Positions 18,494 to 28,085 are shown, counted from the stretch's first letter. The stretch is DNA of 64,000 nt from JAXLWB01 sp046328715 (GCA_046328715.1 JAXLWB010000018.1:62001-126000); one strand, 5' to 3'. The notes: generated by a model from the letters alone, not told the origin. Program-made: numbers and translations.

Positions 18494-19261
18494 ATGAACA
18501 ACAATCAAACCAACAACATTGCAACACTTGCCCTTGGGGCAGTCTTGATCTTGGCTGGTTTGCTGTTTTTGGTTGGGCAGTTTGTCGGAGCCCGCTTCTG
18601 GGAGCTTGCCTGGCCTTTTACCATACTGATCCCCGGTTTGCTGCTCTTCGTAGGCATGGTAGCTGGTGGCAAATCGACCGGTGGATTGGCGATCCCGGCG
18701 AGTATTGTCACCACTCTTGGCTTGCTCATGCTATTCCAGAACACGTTCAACTACTTTGAAAGTTGGGCCTATGCCTGGGCCTTGATTCCCACCGCTGTTG
18801 GCGTCGGCATGATGATCAACGGTGTCTGGAGCGATCAGCCTGGGCTAGTGGAAAAAGGGCGCAAGACTGCGCAGATCGGTGCAGTGATGTTTGCGATTGG
18901 CTTTGTCTTCTTCGAGCTTGTCGTGCGCATTGGCCGCTTTGGACACATCATGTTTGGTGGTTTCCTCGGCCCGCTTGTGCTGATTCTGATCGGTGGCTAT
19001 CTGCTCTTCCGCAATCTGGTCGATGGCAGCAACCGCTCGCTGCGCCAAGCTTCAACGCTACCGCCACCGCCGGTGGGGCAACCCACGCCCAAAAGCGTTG
19101 ATGTCGCCGCACAGCCAAGCTCGGCAGTGGTCAATCGAGCTGAACCTCCCACAGCAGCACCGCCTCTAACTCAGGAGCCTGCGCCGGTCCAATCGACCGA
19201 ACCACCCGGCACTGCATCGCTAATCGATGGTCAAGAGAAAGACAAAATTGTTATCATGTAG
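18494..19261 (+). CDS. LiaF/DUF5668-like membrane protein with Pro-rich tail
   Basis: A 255-aa protein with about six hydrophobic segments in the first 185 residues, arranged as pairs with short turns ('FWELAWPFTILIPGLLLF', 'WAYAWALIPTAVGVGMM', 'GHIMFGGFLGPLVLILIGG'). This is typical of the DUF5668/LiaI-LiaF membrane domain. The last 70 residues are a cytoplasmic-looking Pro/Ala-rich tail ending in charged residues. GGGAGG eight nt upstream fixes ATG 18494. It probably shares a transcript with the DUF4342 gene and ends at a strong terminator (19278-19316). A role in envelope-stress sensing is inferred from family resemblance. Confidence 0.75.
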   Translation: MNNNQTNNIATLALGAVLILAGLLFLVGQFVGARFWELAWPFTILIPGLLLFVGMVAGGKSTGGLAIPASIVTTLGLLMLFQNTFNYFESWAYAWALIPTAVGVGMMINGVWSDQPGLVEKGRKTAQIGAVMFAIGFVFFELVVRIGRFGHIMFGGFLGPLVLILIGGYLLFRNLVDGSNRSLRQASTLPPPPVGQPTPKSVDVAAQPSSAVVNRAEPPTAAPPLTQEPAPVQSTEPPGTASLIDGQEKDKIVIM

Positions 19262-19277
19262 CAGTTTTGTTGGCTCT

Positions 19278-19316
19278 AAAGAAGTCCGACTTTTGAAGTC
19301 GGACTTCTTTTTTTGT
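19278..19316 (+). terminator. Rho-independent terminator
   Basis: AAGAAGTCCGACTT and AAGTCGGACTTCTT form a GC-containing stem with a short loop, followed by a run of seven T. It lies about 20 nt after the stop at 19261. Confidence 0.92.
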
Positions 19317-19456
19317 TACCACTTTGGCGTCATTTTGTAGCCAGCGATAAAGTAAGATAAGGCAACAACTTCATCCCGAGAACACCATATACATTGTGAT
19401 TGCAACAGTGATTCCGCTGAGCTGCGCTATATGCGATCAAATGTGGAAGAACAGGT

Positions 19457-20824
19457 ATGAAATACGTCTACCCGAACAGATTTCGCCAGATTGTATGCGC
19501 AGTGAGCCTCTTGGTGATTTTGGGCCGCATCCTTCAATCCAACAAGGCGATAGGACAACAATCAGCAGATAAGTTTCAAAGTTACATCCTTCTACAGCAA
19601 ACTGCATCAGACAGCTATGTCATTTTCGATGTAAATGTCATTCCTATGACAGGTGAGATCATTTTGCCTCACCAAACCGTAGTCATCGCCAATCACCGTA
19701 TTCTCCAGATTGCACCAGTGACCGCTACGCCGATTCCAGCAGGAAGTCAACTAATTGATGGCAGAAATCACTATCTCATGCCAGGATTAGCAGATATGCA
19801 CATCCATCTCAATCGTGAATATTATCTATCACTGCTGGTAGCCAATGGCATCACGACTGTACGTAATATGAAGGGCACACCAGAGATACTCGCAATGCGG
19901 CAGCGCATTGCAAACGGTGAGCTCTTGGGGCCACGCATCTACACTGCCGGTCCAATTCTCAATGAAGTACCCTACGATCAGCCATCACAGCGTATTCTAT
20001 CCACCCTTGACGGTGCCGAGCATATCGTGGCCGAGCAAAAGGCAGACGGTTACGATTTTATCAAGGTATATGATGGATTGTCAGGTAGCGCCTATCAAAA
20101 TGTGACCAAAGCGGCCCAAGAGTTTGGCATCAAAGTCGCTGGTCACGTTCCAGATGGCATGAGTGTATTACAGATCATTGAGGCTGGGCAGCAAAGCATT
20201 GAACATCTCGATGGATATTGTACACTCGAAGAGAGTCAGCTTGCAGCAATTGCACAACAGACAGCAAATGCCGGCGTGTGGAACTGCCCAACCATTACAG
20301 CGTTTCAACCATTGCAGCCTGTCGCTGGGACACGCACCTACGTGCAACAAGAGATGTTCGACTATATCCCTACACTTACCCTCAAAATCTGGTTTTTACC
20401 CAAGGACTTCAGAGAACAGGCATACAATTACGCCTCCATTAATCCGGTCCAGCGCAATATTATTCAAGCGCTTCACAAAGCCGGGGCACTCTTACTTGCA
20501 GGTACGGATGCACCCATGCCTTGTGCTGTGCCAGGTTTTGCGCTGCAACAGGAACTCAAGAATCTAACTGAAGCTGGGCTTACTGCTTACGAAGCACTTC
20601 AAACTGCAACGTATAACCCTGCTCGATTTCTCAATACGCTTGACAAATTCGGCACAGTGACCGTTGGCAGCGAAGCCGACTTGATCCTGCTCAATGCGAA
20701 CCCTCTCGATGATGTCGCTAACTTGCGTCAAATTGATGGCGTTATGTTACAGGGATGTTGGCTATCGAGAGCGCAACTCGATGAATTGCTCCAGACGGCC
20801 CAACTTGCAGCAGCCGCAGAGTAA
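19457..20824 (+). CDS. Exported amidohydrolase, imidazolonepropionase-like
   Basis: A 455-aa metal-dependent hydrolase with an N-terminal hydrophobic segment (about 10-28) that looks like a signal peptide or anchor. Amidohydrolase motifs are in order: MPGLADMHIHLN (HxH metal ligands, about residue 115), AGHVPDGM, IEHLDGY and LLAGTDAP (Asp ligand). The C-terminus has the composite-domain sequence 'GTVTVGSEADLILLNANPL'. Relatives include prolidase-like and imidazolonepropionase-related enzymes of unknown substrate; an exported copy suggests breakdown of extracellular peptides or amides. The nearest SD-like element (GGAAG) is weak. It stands alone between a terminator and the mannosidase. Confidence 0.88.
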   Translation: MKYVYPNRFRQIVCAVSLLVILGRILQSNKAIGQQSADKFQSYILLQQTASDSYVIFDVNVIPMTGEIILPHQTVVIANHRILQIAPVTATPIPAGSQLIDGRNHYLMPGLADMHIHLNREYYLSLLVANGITTVRNMKGTPEILAMRQRIANGELLGPRIYTAGPILNEVPYDQPSQRILSTLDGAEHIVAEQKADGYDFIKVYDGLSGSAYQNVTKAAQEFGIKVAGHVPDGMSVLQIIEAGQQSIEHLDGYCTLEESQLAAIAQQTANAGVWNCPTITAFQPLQPVAGTRTYVQQEMFDYIPTLTLKIWFLPKDFREQAYNYASINPVQRNIIQALHKAGALLLAGTDAPMPCAVPGFALQQELKNLTEAGLTAYEALQTATYNPARFLNTLDKFGTVTVGSEADLILLNANPLDDVANLRQIDGVMLQGCWLSRAQLDELLQTAQLAAAAE

Positions 20825-21002
20825 CCCTGCTCCTCAGTTCATGATAAAATCTCATCAGATAATGGCGAGCGGGATCGATTCCGCCATTCGCAATTCAACA
20901 TTTCAATACTGATACTCTGCACTACGTGCCCCTTTTTATACCGTCCAAAGGTGCATGTAGTGACAGCCGCTGACATAACACCGAAAGGATAGAACATACG
21001 CT

Positions 21003-23474
21003 ATGGCAACAACCACAGTACACATGATTGGTCAGGCCCATCTCGACCCCGTTTGGCTTTGGCGTTGGACGGAAGGGCGGGCCGAAGCACTGGCCACCAG
21101 CCAGTCGGCGGTGGACCGCCTCCGTGAATATGCGGATTTTCATTTTACACGGGGAGAATCGCAGATCTACCAGTGGATCGAGGAGGAGAACCCGGCACTC
21201 TTTGCGGAAATTGTAGAGTTGATTCGGGCGGGCCGCTGGCATGTTGTCAATGGCATGGTGATTCAGCCCGATATGAACATCCCGCAAGGTGAATCATTTG
21301 TGCGCCAAGTACTGCTGGGCAAAGCATATATGCGGGCGAAGTTGGGGGTTGAGCCACGCGTTGCCTACTGTGTCGATAGCTTTGGTCACGCCGGTACGCT
21401 GCCGCAGATCTTGCGCAAGTGTGGCTTCGACAGTTACGTCTTTATGCGCCCCGGCGCACATGAAAAAACACTCCCGACACAGACCTTTTGGTGGCAAGCG
21501 CCGGATGGCAGCCGCATCCTCACCTTCCGCATCACCGATGCCTATACGACTCGTGCTGTCGATTCGGCCCAACATATCGAGCGGTCAGTCGCCGCCAAAC
21601 CAGCAATGTTGGAGCAGACGATGTGCTTTTTTGGTGTAGGCAACCACGGCGGTGGCCCCACCAAGGCACAGATCGAAAACGTCCAACAGTTGGCTACGCA
21701 ACGCAACGATCTGGCAATCCGTTTTAGCTGGCCTGATGCCTACTTTGCAGACATTGCTGACGATACGGCCCAGTTGCCGACGGTCGCCGAAGAATTGCAG
21801 TTCCATGCCGTCGGCTGCTACTCGGTCAACAGCGCACTCAAACGTTCTCATCGCCTGGCGGAGTGTCGCCTGCTCCTGGCCGAACGGCTATCAGTCATGG
21901 CCAAACATTGGACAGGACGCCTTGTGCCGCAAACTCGATTCGATGAGCTTTGGCATGACCTATGCTTCAATCAATTCCATGATACCCTGGGTGGCTCTTC
22001 GACCAAAGAAGCCGAGGATGATGCGATTCACACTTTTGCCGGTATCATTGCCAACGCCGAGCGCATGATCGACGACGCGGGTCGAGCAGTAGCGACCCAA
22101 ATCGACACGCGCCTGCCTGACCAACCGAGCGGAAGTGGCAGCTTTGTACTCTTTAACCCGGCAGGGCAGCCGACCACCCAGTATGTCGAATATGAGCCGT
22201 GGACCGATTGGTCATCCTGGGAAAAGAATGGATACCAGTTGGTTGATGAGCAAGGGCAACCAGTACCCTATCAGATCACTGATACCCACGAAGCCTTGAC
22301 CAAACCGTTACAGGGCATCACACGGATCATCTTTGCTGCCCAATTGCCGGCCTTTGGCTATCGGGTCTATCACTTTGTGCCCAATCTGCCCAAGCCCGAC
22401 CTGCCGCCCGAGATGCTGGTGACAACGACTGAGATGGAGAATGACCGATTACTCCTGCGCCTTGATCCAACCAGCGGAGCCATTCTTTCCTGCGTGGAGA
22501 AAAGCAGCGGCATTGAACTAGTTGGCGCTGGCGGCTGGAATGTGGCTCAAGTGTTAGAGGATAAGACGGATACCTGGTCACACCGCGTGCCGGGGTACAC
22601 AGGACCAATGCTTGGTCAATTTGCCAACGCTCATATCACGATCGGCGACCAGGGACCACTGCAAATTTCACTCTTTATCGAGCGAACGTATGAACTAAGC
22701 ACCTGGCTGCAACAGCTCATCTTGCGCCGAGGCAGTGATGAGCTGTTGATTCGCAACTGGCTCAACTGGCAAGGGCAGTGGCGCATTGTCAAGCTCGCCT
22801 TTGATGTAGCAACCAGCAGCCCAACTGCCGTGCATGATGTGCCATTTGGCTGGTGCGAACGTCCTTGCAACGGGGCCGAAGTACCTACCCAGATGTGGAT
22901 GGATGTCTCCGGCCCCGCCTTACAGCAGCCAGAGCAAGTGATCGGCGCGGCGCTGCTCAACGATGGTAAATATAGCTGTGATGTCAACGGCAGCACCATG
23001 CGCTTGACGGTGCTGCGCTGCCCACCCTATGCCTACCATGAACCGCATCTACTGGGCGGCAAAGCACGCTACGACTGGGTCGATCAGGGTTATCAGGAGT
23101 TTACCCTGCTTCTACGCCCCCACATCGGTGATTGGCGTTCGGCGCAGATTGTCGAAAAGGCCCGTGCGCTCAACCTGCCAATTGTGCCGATCACCATGCA
23201 TGCACATCCTGGCCATTTACCTGTACAAGGCTCCCTATTGAGTTTGGATTCCGAAGAAGTCGAGCTGAGTACACTCAAACAATCCGAAGAAGGATCAGAT
23301 ACAATTGTGCGCCTGGTGGATCGACATGGTCGTGGTGCGCAAACAACATTGCATTGGCTGGATCAGGCCTGTGCGGTGGCCCTTCAACCATTTGAAGTCG
23401 CTACCTTCCGCTTGCAGCAGCAGGATGCTCAGTGGCAACTGCTACCTTGTGATATGCTGGAGCGATCTCAGTAA
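21003..23474 (+). CDS. Alpha-mannosidase, GH38
   Basis: An 823-aa cytoplasmic alpha-mannosidase. The N-terminal metal motif is AHLDPVWLW (H13, D15); the nucleophile is Asp125 in YCVDSFGHAG; a further conserved motif is FNQFHDTLGGSS. C-terminal beta-sandwich domains follow, including a segment with 'YECDVNG'-like strands and 'FTLLLRPHIGDWR'. Its length is normal for bacterial GH38. It probably acts on mannosides taken up from glycans. AAAGGA is 13 nt before the ATG, a weak spacing. The stop codon forms part of the periodic palindrome that follows. No mannose transporter is adjacent. Confidence 0.92.
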   Translation: MATTTVHMIGQAHLDPVWLWRWTEGRAEALATSQSAVDRLREYADFHFTRGESQIYQWIEEENPALFAEIVELIRAGRWHVVNGMVIQPDMNIPQGESFVRQVLLGKAYMRAKLGVEPRVAYCVDSFGHAGTLPQILRKCGFDSYVFMRPGAHEKTLPTQTFWWQAPDGSRILTFRITDAYTTRAVDSAQHIERSVAAKPAMLEQTMCFFGVGNHGGGPTKAQIENVQQLATQRNDLAIRFSWPDAYFADIADDTAQLPTVAEELQFHAVGCYSVNSALKRSHRLAECRLLLAERLSVMAKHWTGRLVPQTRFDELWHDLCFNQFHDTLGGSSTKEAEDDAIHTFAGIIANAERMIDDAGRAVATQIDTRLPDQPSGSGSFVLFNPAGQPTTQYVEYEPWTDWSSWEKNGYQLVDEQGQPVPYQITDTHEALTKPLQGITRIIFAAQLPAFGYRVYHFVPNLPKPDLPPEMLVTTTEMENDRLLLRLDPTSGAILSCVEKSSGIELVGAGGWNVAQVLEDKTDTWSHRVPGYTGPMLGQFANAHITIGDQGPLQISLFIERTYELSTWLQQLILRRGSDELLIRNWLNWQGQWRIVKLAFDVATSSPTAVHDVPFGWCERPCNGAEVPTQMWMDVSGPALQQPEQVIGAALLNDGKYSCDVNGSTMRLTVLRCPPYAYHEPHLLGGKARYDWVDQGYQEFTLLLRPHIGDWRSAQIVEKARALNLPIVPITMHAHPGHLPVQGSLLSLDSEEVELSTLKQSEEGSDTIVRLVDRHGRGAQTTLHWLDQACAVALQPFEVATFRLQQQDAQWQLLPCDMLERSQ

Positions 23475-23536
23475 GACAGTGAGACAGTAAGACAGTGAGG
23501 CAGTGCTATACTGATCCACTGTCTTACTGTCTTACT
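23469..23536. repeat. Periodic-word palindrome (GACAGT words, 8-bp period) overlapping a stop codon
   Basis: Units CAGTAAGA, CAGTGAGA, CAGTAAGA, CAGTGAGG and CAGTG run at an exact 8-bp period. A 20-nt stretch (23486-23505) pairs with 23517-23536 with two mismatches. The TAA stop of the mannosidase is inside the first unit. A sister element is at 61184-61240. Confidence 0.9.
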
Positions 23537-23651
23537 TCCTTCCTTCCCAACCGGACTAGACCTTTGACCAGGGTTGCAACCGATTGCGTAACTAGCCTCT
23601 GCGCCCCAATTCCTATATAAACTTTAAAAGAAATTCCAGCAAACAACCCCA

Positions 23652-23673
23652 AGCCTATGCATGCGCATAGGCT
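23652..23673 (+). repeat. Short perfect leader hairpin
   Basis: AGCCTATGC-ATGC-GCATAGGCT is a 9-bp perfect stem ending 25 nt before the start of the next gene. It may be a leader structure or a factor-binding site. Confidence 0.5.
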
Positions 23674-23698
23674 TACGCCTTGTCTACAAGAGGAGTTT

Positions 23699-24397
23699 AT
23701 GGCGCTCAATCCCCAGTCAACTTCGCTCACGTGGCGCATTGTACTGCGTGCCCTTTTGGGCTTCGTCGTCATCATTGTCCTTGTCTTTGGTAGCGCTGGC
23801 CGTTGGGACTATTGGCAAGGTTGGGTCTACCTGTCCCTGGCGCTGATCGCAATGGCAATGATGTGGATGGTGCTACCCAAAGACTCAGACTTGGTCGAGG
23901 AGCGTTTACATCCGGGCGAAGGAATGAAGGGCTGGGATCGGGTCTATTTTGCACTCTCCACACCGATGTATCTACTAGCAGCGATCGTCGCCGGGGCGGA
24001 TGTTGGGCGCTTTGGTTGGACAGGACACTTGCCTCCATCTTTCTACCTCTTTAGCATTGTGTTCTATACAATTGGCCAGGGACTCTTCTTGTGGGCACGC
24101 TATGTCAATCGCTACTTCTCCAGTGTTGCCCGTATTCAACTCGACCGGGGACAGACGGTCTGCAATGTAGGGCCTTATCGCTTTGTGCGGCATCCTGGCT
24201 ATGTGGGGGGCATTCTCTTTGGCATCGCCATGCCGTTGATCCTCGGTTCACTCTGGGCGTTGACTCCGCAGGTGATCGCGGCGCTGTTGTTGGTCTGGCG
24301 TACGTACAAAGAAGATCGAATGTTGCAAGCTGAATTGCCAGGTTACGCAGCTTACAGCAAGGAGACGCGCTATCGTCTGTTGCCGGGAATTTGGTGA
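23699..24397 (+). CDS. Isoprenylcysteine carboxyl methyltransferase (ICMT)-family membrane protein
   Basis: A 232-aa membrane protein with about five to six helices. The C-terminal half carries the ICMT/PEMT signature GPYRFVRHPGYVGGILF and the later 'YKEDRMLQAELPGYAAYSKETRYRLLPG', which is diagnostic for the family. The start at 23699 is set by AGAGGAG three to four nt upstream; the longer frame from 23657 has no site. Bacterial members are membrane methyltransferases of mostly unknown substrate, so lipid or isoprenoid methylation is only an inference. It begins a run of same-strand genes to 28085. Confidence 0.85.
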   Translation: MALNPQSTSLTWRIVLRALLGFVVIIVLVFGSAGRWDYWQGWVYLSLALIAMAMMWMVLPKDSDLVEERLHPGEGMKGWDRVYFALSTPMYLLAAIVAGADVGRFGWTGHLPPSFYLFSIVFYTIGQGLFLWARYVNRYFSSVARIQLDRGQTVCNVGPYRFVRHPGYVGGILFGIAMPLILGSLWALTPQVIAALLLVWRTYKEDRMLQAELPGYAAYSKETRYRLLPGIW

Positions 24398-24484
24398 AGC
24401 GAGCGCTTCGTTCTAATTGGTGACCAACCTGGCGAAATGTTTCCTCACTTAGTGTTGGCATTGAGTCATATTTTGGAGGCATTC

Positions 24485-25414
24485 ATGAACTGGCTACTGA
24501 TTCTTAAACGTTTCTTAGCATTTCTTGCTTTAGTCATTTGGATGGCGGTTCTCTTCTCGGTAGGTTCCACCTACTTGGGACCGAAAATGGCTGGCAGTCT
24601 TTCACCGGCAGAAACAAATTTCGCTGGGATCGCGCTTCTGATCGTCTGTACAGTGGATACTCTCTTGCTGGGCGCTTTTATTCTGCTTGCACGCATCTAT
24701 GGCTGGCGTTTGCTCGTGATCACAATGTTGCTCTATTACGGTGTCAAGACCTTTCAAGCCAACATTGAAGCGGTTTATTTTATGCTCAACATTACTCCCG
24801 ATCTGGTGCCCAAGCTCTTTACGATGACGCTGCCAGTTACATTGTTTTGGCCGCCGCTGGCAGTCTGGCTATTGGGGAAAGCACGCAAGCCGGCGACAGC
24901 CCTGGTCGAAACCAGTTCGCTACCACAGACAAGCGCCGGGACTTGGGTTTGGAAATTCGCCTTGATTGGCATTGTGGTTTACCCATTGCTCTTCTTTAGC
25001 TTTGGCTACTACGTGGCATGGAAGAACGCAGAATTGCGCGCATTCTATCAGGGCACTGATCCTGGCAGCTTTCTGTTGCAAATGCGCAATTTGATTGGCG
25101 GTGATCCACTGTTACTGCCCTTTGAATTCTTCCGTGGTCTGTTGTGGGCTGGCATGGCTGCGCTCATGATATGGACGATGAAGGATCGACCCTGGCTGGC
25201 AGCAGTGCTACTGGCGATCTTTTTCGCCCTGATTGAGAACGATGTCCATCTTTTTCCCAATCCATTGATGCCCACTATCGTACGCCAGACACACTTTATT
25301 GAAACCGCATCGTCAAACTTACTCTTTGGCTTGATCGCAGCGGCATTGTTGATGTGGCGACCGACTGTAAACCAAGATCGTGTGGCGCTTACTCAGGCTG
25401 TGCGGCATCTGTAA
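24485..25414 (+). CDS. Polytopic membrane protein of unknown function
   Basis: A 309-aa protein with seven or eight hydrophobic segments (starting about residues 8, 42, 73, 105, 155, 200, 225 and 260) and few charged loops. GGAGG five nt before ATG 24485 sets the start. I recognise no domain. A polar segment 'YYVAWKNAELRAFYQGTDPGSFLLQMRN' between helices five and six is probably extracellular. It lies 87 nt after the ICMT-like gene and about 110 nt before the next, consistent with an operon of envelope-related genes. Confidence 0.75.
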   Translation: MNWLLILKRFLAFLALVIWMAVLFSVGSTYLGPKMAGSLSPAETNFAGIALLIVCTVDTLLLGAFILLARIYGWRLLVITMLLYYGVKTFQANIEAVYFMLNITPDLVPKLFTMTLPVTLFWPPLAVWLLGKARKPATALVETSSLPQTSAGTWVWKFALIGIVVYPLLFFSFGYYVAWKNAELRAFYQGTDPGSFLLQMRNLIGGDPLLLPFEFFRGLLWAGMAALMIWTMKDRPWLAAVLLAIFFALIENDVHLFPNPLMPTIVRQTHFIETASSNLLFGLIAAALLMWRPTVNQDRVALTQAVRHL

Positions 25415-25523
25415 AGTTGCTGGACGATTGCCAATGAAGATGCCCAATATAGGTCATTTCAACCGTGATGCGTTGCACAAGTCGTTTTACAGCGAGCCAT
25501 TGTGTTTGATAAGGGAAAGGATG

Positions 25524-26342
25524 ATGCTTAAACGAATCTTGATAGGCCTAGCAGGAAGTCTAGCCGCCTTGGCGGGCATTGGCTGGTTAGGTTTACAAAT
25601 CCGCCCGCAAAGCACCGCTCCAGCCAATCTTGCCCCGCAGGATTTGGGCAGCATTGCAATACCTTCGACTCTACCTGCGCCCGTGCGCCGCTATCTGCAA
25701 GTGGCCTGCGGGGAGCGCATTCCACGTAGCGAGTCACTGGTGACGTGGGGCTCAGCTCGCTTGAATCTAGGATTGTGGATGCCAGTACGCTTCCAACTTT
25801 ATCACCTCCCCGGCCGAGCCTTTCGGCGCGAGATGAAGATCACCTGGTTCGGCATTCCGGTGATGCGGGCACTCGACAGTTACCTTGATAACAAGGGCAT
25901 GACTGGTCCCAGTTTTCAATTGGAGAGTGGCCCTGGCGTCGATCAAGGGGCCAATATGATTCTGTGGGCCGAGGCGACCTTTTATCCTTCACTGCTCGTG
26001 ACCGATCCGCGCATTCATTGGGAGGCCATCGACCAGAACAGCGCACGTCTTCTCTTCCCGTTTGGCGATGGACAGGACGAGCTCATTTTCCACTTTGACC
26101 CAGCGACTGGCTTAGTCACTCGCACCTGGGCAATGCGCAGTCAAGGGAACGGCGGCAAAGCGCCCTGGTTTGCGGAGATTGTTGCCTGGCAAACCATCAA
26201 TGGCATCCAGGTACCCAAACAAGTGGCAGTAACCTGGGAAGCGCAAGGCAAACCCTGGTCAATCTGGGATTTTGAAGGAATGGCGTGGAACGTCGATGTG
26301 ACAGAGGCGCTGTCCATTGCCGAAAATACACAGGTACGTTAA
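25524..26342 (+). CDS. Conserved protein with N-terminal helix, DUF6544/DUF6920-like
   Basis: A 272-aa protein. One N-terminal hydrophobic segment (about 4-20) anchors or exports it. The rest contains 'PAPVRRYL', 'ITWFGIPVMRALDSYLD', 'WAEATFYPSLLV' and a Trp-rich end ('WSIWDFEGMAWNV'). This pattern is typical of a family usually annotated as DUF6544/DUF6920; I give that name from memory of the motif order. AAGGG eight nt upstream favours ATG 25524; ATG 25521 is an alternative. The next gene follows by 16 nt, so the two are probably cotranscribed. Confidence 0.65.
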   Translation: MLKRILIGLAGSLAALAGIGWLGLQIRPQSTAPANLAPQDLGSIAIPSTLPAPVRRYLQVACGERIPRSESLVTWGSARLNLGLWMPVRFQLYHLPGRAFRREMKITWFGIPVMRALDSYLDNKGMTGPSFQLESGPGVDQGANMILWAEATFYPSLLVTDPRIHWEAIDQNSARLLFPFGDGQDELIFHFDPATGLVTRTWAMRSQGNGGKAPWFAEIVAWQTINGIQVPKQVAVTWEAQGKPWSIWDFEGMAWNVDVTEALSIAENTQVR

Positions 26343-26358
26343 TCACAAGGAAATAACA

Positions 26359-26820
26359 ATGATGAAGCCGACTTTGATCAGCAAGCCTGCCTTTACCGTG
26401 GCAGGCATCAATTGGCACGGCAAGATGGCAGATGCAGGGCAGATTCCACAACTGTGGGATATTTTTCCATCCCGTGCCAATGAATTACGTCAGCGAGTCA
26501 ATCCATTGGCCTTCTACGGTGTGATGGGGAACAGCAACGAGCAGACCACCGAATTTGACTATATGGCAGGTCAACAAGTGGAAAACGGCGACAATTTACC
26601 GACAGGGATGAGCCGTTGGAATCTGCCTGCGCAGACCTACGCCGTCTTTGCGACCACGTTGCCCAAACTTCAAGCGACCTTTGCCGAGATCACTCAGTGG
26701 CTGCCGACTTCAGGCTATCGCCGCGCACCTGGACCTGAGTTTGAACTGTACGATGAGACGTTCGATCCAAACGATCCCGAGCCAGCGATGTTTGTTTATG
26801 TGCCGGTTGAGAAATGCTGA
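26359..26820 (+). CDS. GyrI-like / AraC effector-binding domain protein
   Basis: A 153-aa protein consisting only of a GyrI-like small-molecule-binding domain: 'FTVAGINWHGKM', 'IPQLWDIFPSRANEL' and 'FYGVMGNS' in the first half, 'PAQTYAVFATT' and a C-terminal 'YDETFDPNDPEPAMFVYVPVE'. No DNA-binding domain is present. Such stand-alone domains bind or sometimes hydrolyse hydrophobic drugs and dyes (SAV/GyrI superfamily). AAGGAA seven nt upstream supports ATG 26359. It lies 16 nt after the previous gene and may share its transcript. Confidence 0.82.
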   Translation: MMKPTLISKPAFTVAGINWHGKMADAGQIPQLWDIFPSRANELRQRVNPLAFYGVMGNSNEQTTEFDYMAGQQVENGDNLPTGMSRWNLPAQTYAVFATTLPKLQATFAEITQWLPTSGYRRAPGPEFELYDETFDPNDPEPAMFVYVPVEKC

Positions 26821-26899
26821 TTTGTCACACAAAACGGGTAAATTTTCTAAATTCGTTTGCTATGCCACACCACCCTTTATCCACAGAAAGGAGGCCACA

Positions 26900-27343
26900 A
26901 TGACCAACCCACTACCTAACGATACCCCTCAAGCCGAAACCATGAGCCGCAGCGAAGCCAGGGCACAGCGCCGGGCTGCACGCCACGCTTTGGTGGGTTC
27001 CCCCGGTCGTAGCAGTGTGTGGCTCACTGGCATCATCATGATTGTGTTAGGATTCGTTTTTCTCCTACGCAACCTGGATCTATTCCGTTTTCCCCTCGAC
27101 AATTGGTGGGCGCTGTTCATCTTCATTCCCGCCATTGGTGCATTTGGCACCGCTTGGCAAAGCTATCGCAATGCTGGAAACCAGTTAAATGCGACTGCGC
27201 GCAGTTCACTGTTCGTTGGGCTTATGTTAACCCTCATCACTACTGCCTTCTTGTTCAAATTCAACTGGGTAATTTTCGGACCAGCGCTCATCATCCTGGC
27301 TGGAATTGGCATCATAATCAATGCCATGCTGCCCCATCAGTAA
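26900..27343 (+). CDS. Small LiaI/DUF5668-like membrane protein
   Basis: A 147-aa protein. A charged N-terminus of about 35 residues with an Arg/Ala-rich stretch ('SRSEARAQRRAARH') precedes four hydrophobic segments paired as in the LiaI/DUF5668 membrane domain ('GIIMIVLGFVFLLRNLDLF', 'WWALFIFIPAIGAFG', 'FVGLMLTLITTAFLF', 'IFGPALIILAGIGIIINAM'). A near-consensus GAAAGGAGG site fixes ATG 26900. It resembles the N-terminal half of the protein at 18494. An envelope-related role is inferred. Confidence 0.75.
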   Translation: MTNPLPNDTPQAETMSRSEARAQRRAARHALVGSPGRSSVWLTGIIMIVLGFVFLLRNLDLFRFPLDNWWALFIFIPAIGAFGTAWQSYRNAGNQLNATARSSLFVGLMLTLITTAFLFKFNWVIFGPALIILAGIGIIINAMLPHQ

Positions 27344-27425
27344 AGGCACTGTAATTCCGGCTTTTGATTCCTGTGTCAACCGAGTTCTTCGGTGGTATGG
27401 CATTGACCAAGGATTTGTGTTAACT

Positions 27426-28085
27426 ATGTCAGCCGATACGCTTGCAGTTCCCAAAAGTTTTCAGGCTAAAAGCGGCCCCTGGTGGGAAATCGTTGTCATC
27501 CTGGGCCTTTATTTATTTGTGACACTCTTTGTAAAAGGATTGGCACCGCTTGCCCCTTTCCTTTTGCTCATTTATATCCTCACTGATGGCTGGCTACGCC
27601 ATCGGACTTGGGCAGACTATGGCTTTGCGCGGCGTAGCATTCCTGACGGAATCCGCAACACGCTGGGCTGGTCACTGTTGGTTGTCTTTGGCACGCAGGC
27701 AATCTTTGTCTTCGGTGAATACTTCTTTCTCCCGGACGTTTTCCAACATATCTTTGCCCGGTTGCCGGTTGACATGAGGGCCATGAATGCAAGCGTTGTG
27801 ATTACGCTTGTGATTGGTACGTTCCTGGAAGAGCTGATCTTCCGCGCCTTATTCCAGAACCGACTCGCTATCTTGGTTTCGCCGGCGACTGCCATCTCTA
27901 TTACAGCTCTGACCTTTGCGCTTGCTCATTACTCTCCAGGACCTGTGTTGGTCGTCTTTGTTGACCTGCTCAGTGTCTTCATCGACGGTCTTCTCTACGG
28001 TGTGATTTACCAGCGTTCAAAGAACATCTTCGTTTCTTGGATACCGCACTTTTTGGCTGACGTCGTTGCCCAGTTTTTTTTTTGA
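27426..28085 (+). CDS. CPBP family intramembrane metalloprotease
   Basis: A 219-aa membrane protein with CPBP motifs E135-E136xxxR140 (TFLEELIFR), H168 (TFALAHYSPG) and H208xxxD212 (WIPHFLAD). The last position is Asp instead of the usual Asn. ATG 27426 is favoured because the cytoplasmic N-terminus fits there, although AAGGA is a rather long 13 nt away. It ends in FFF encoded by a run of nine T, which also begins the intergenic region. The nearest functional analogies are prenyl-protein or bacteriocin-processing proteases; the substrate is unknown. Confidence 0.82.
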   Translation: MSADTLAVPKSFQAKSGPWWEIVVILGLYLFVTLFVKGLAPLAPFLLLIYILTDGWLRHRTWADYGFARRSIPDGIRNTLGWSLLVVFGTQAIFVFGEYFFLPDVFQHIFARLPVDMRAMNASVVITLVIGTFLEELIFRALFQNRLAILVSPATAISITALTFALAHYSPGPVLVVFVDLLSVFIDGLLYGVIYQRSKNIFVSWIPHFLADVVAQFFF

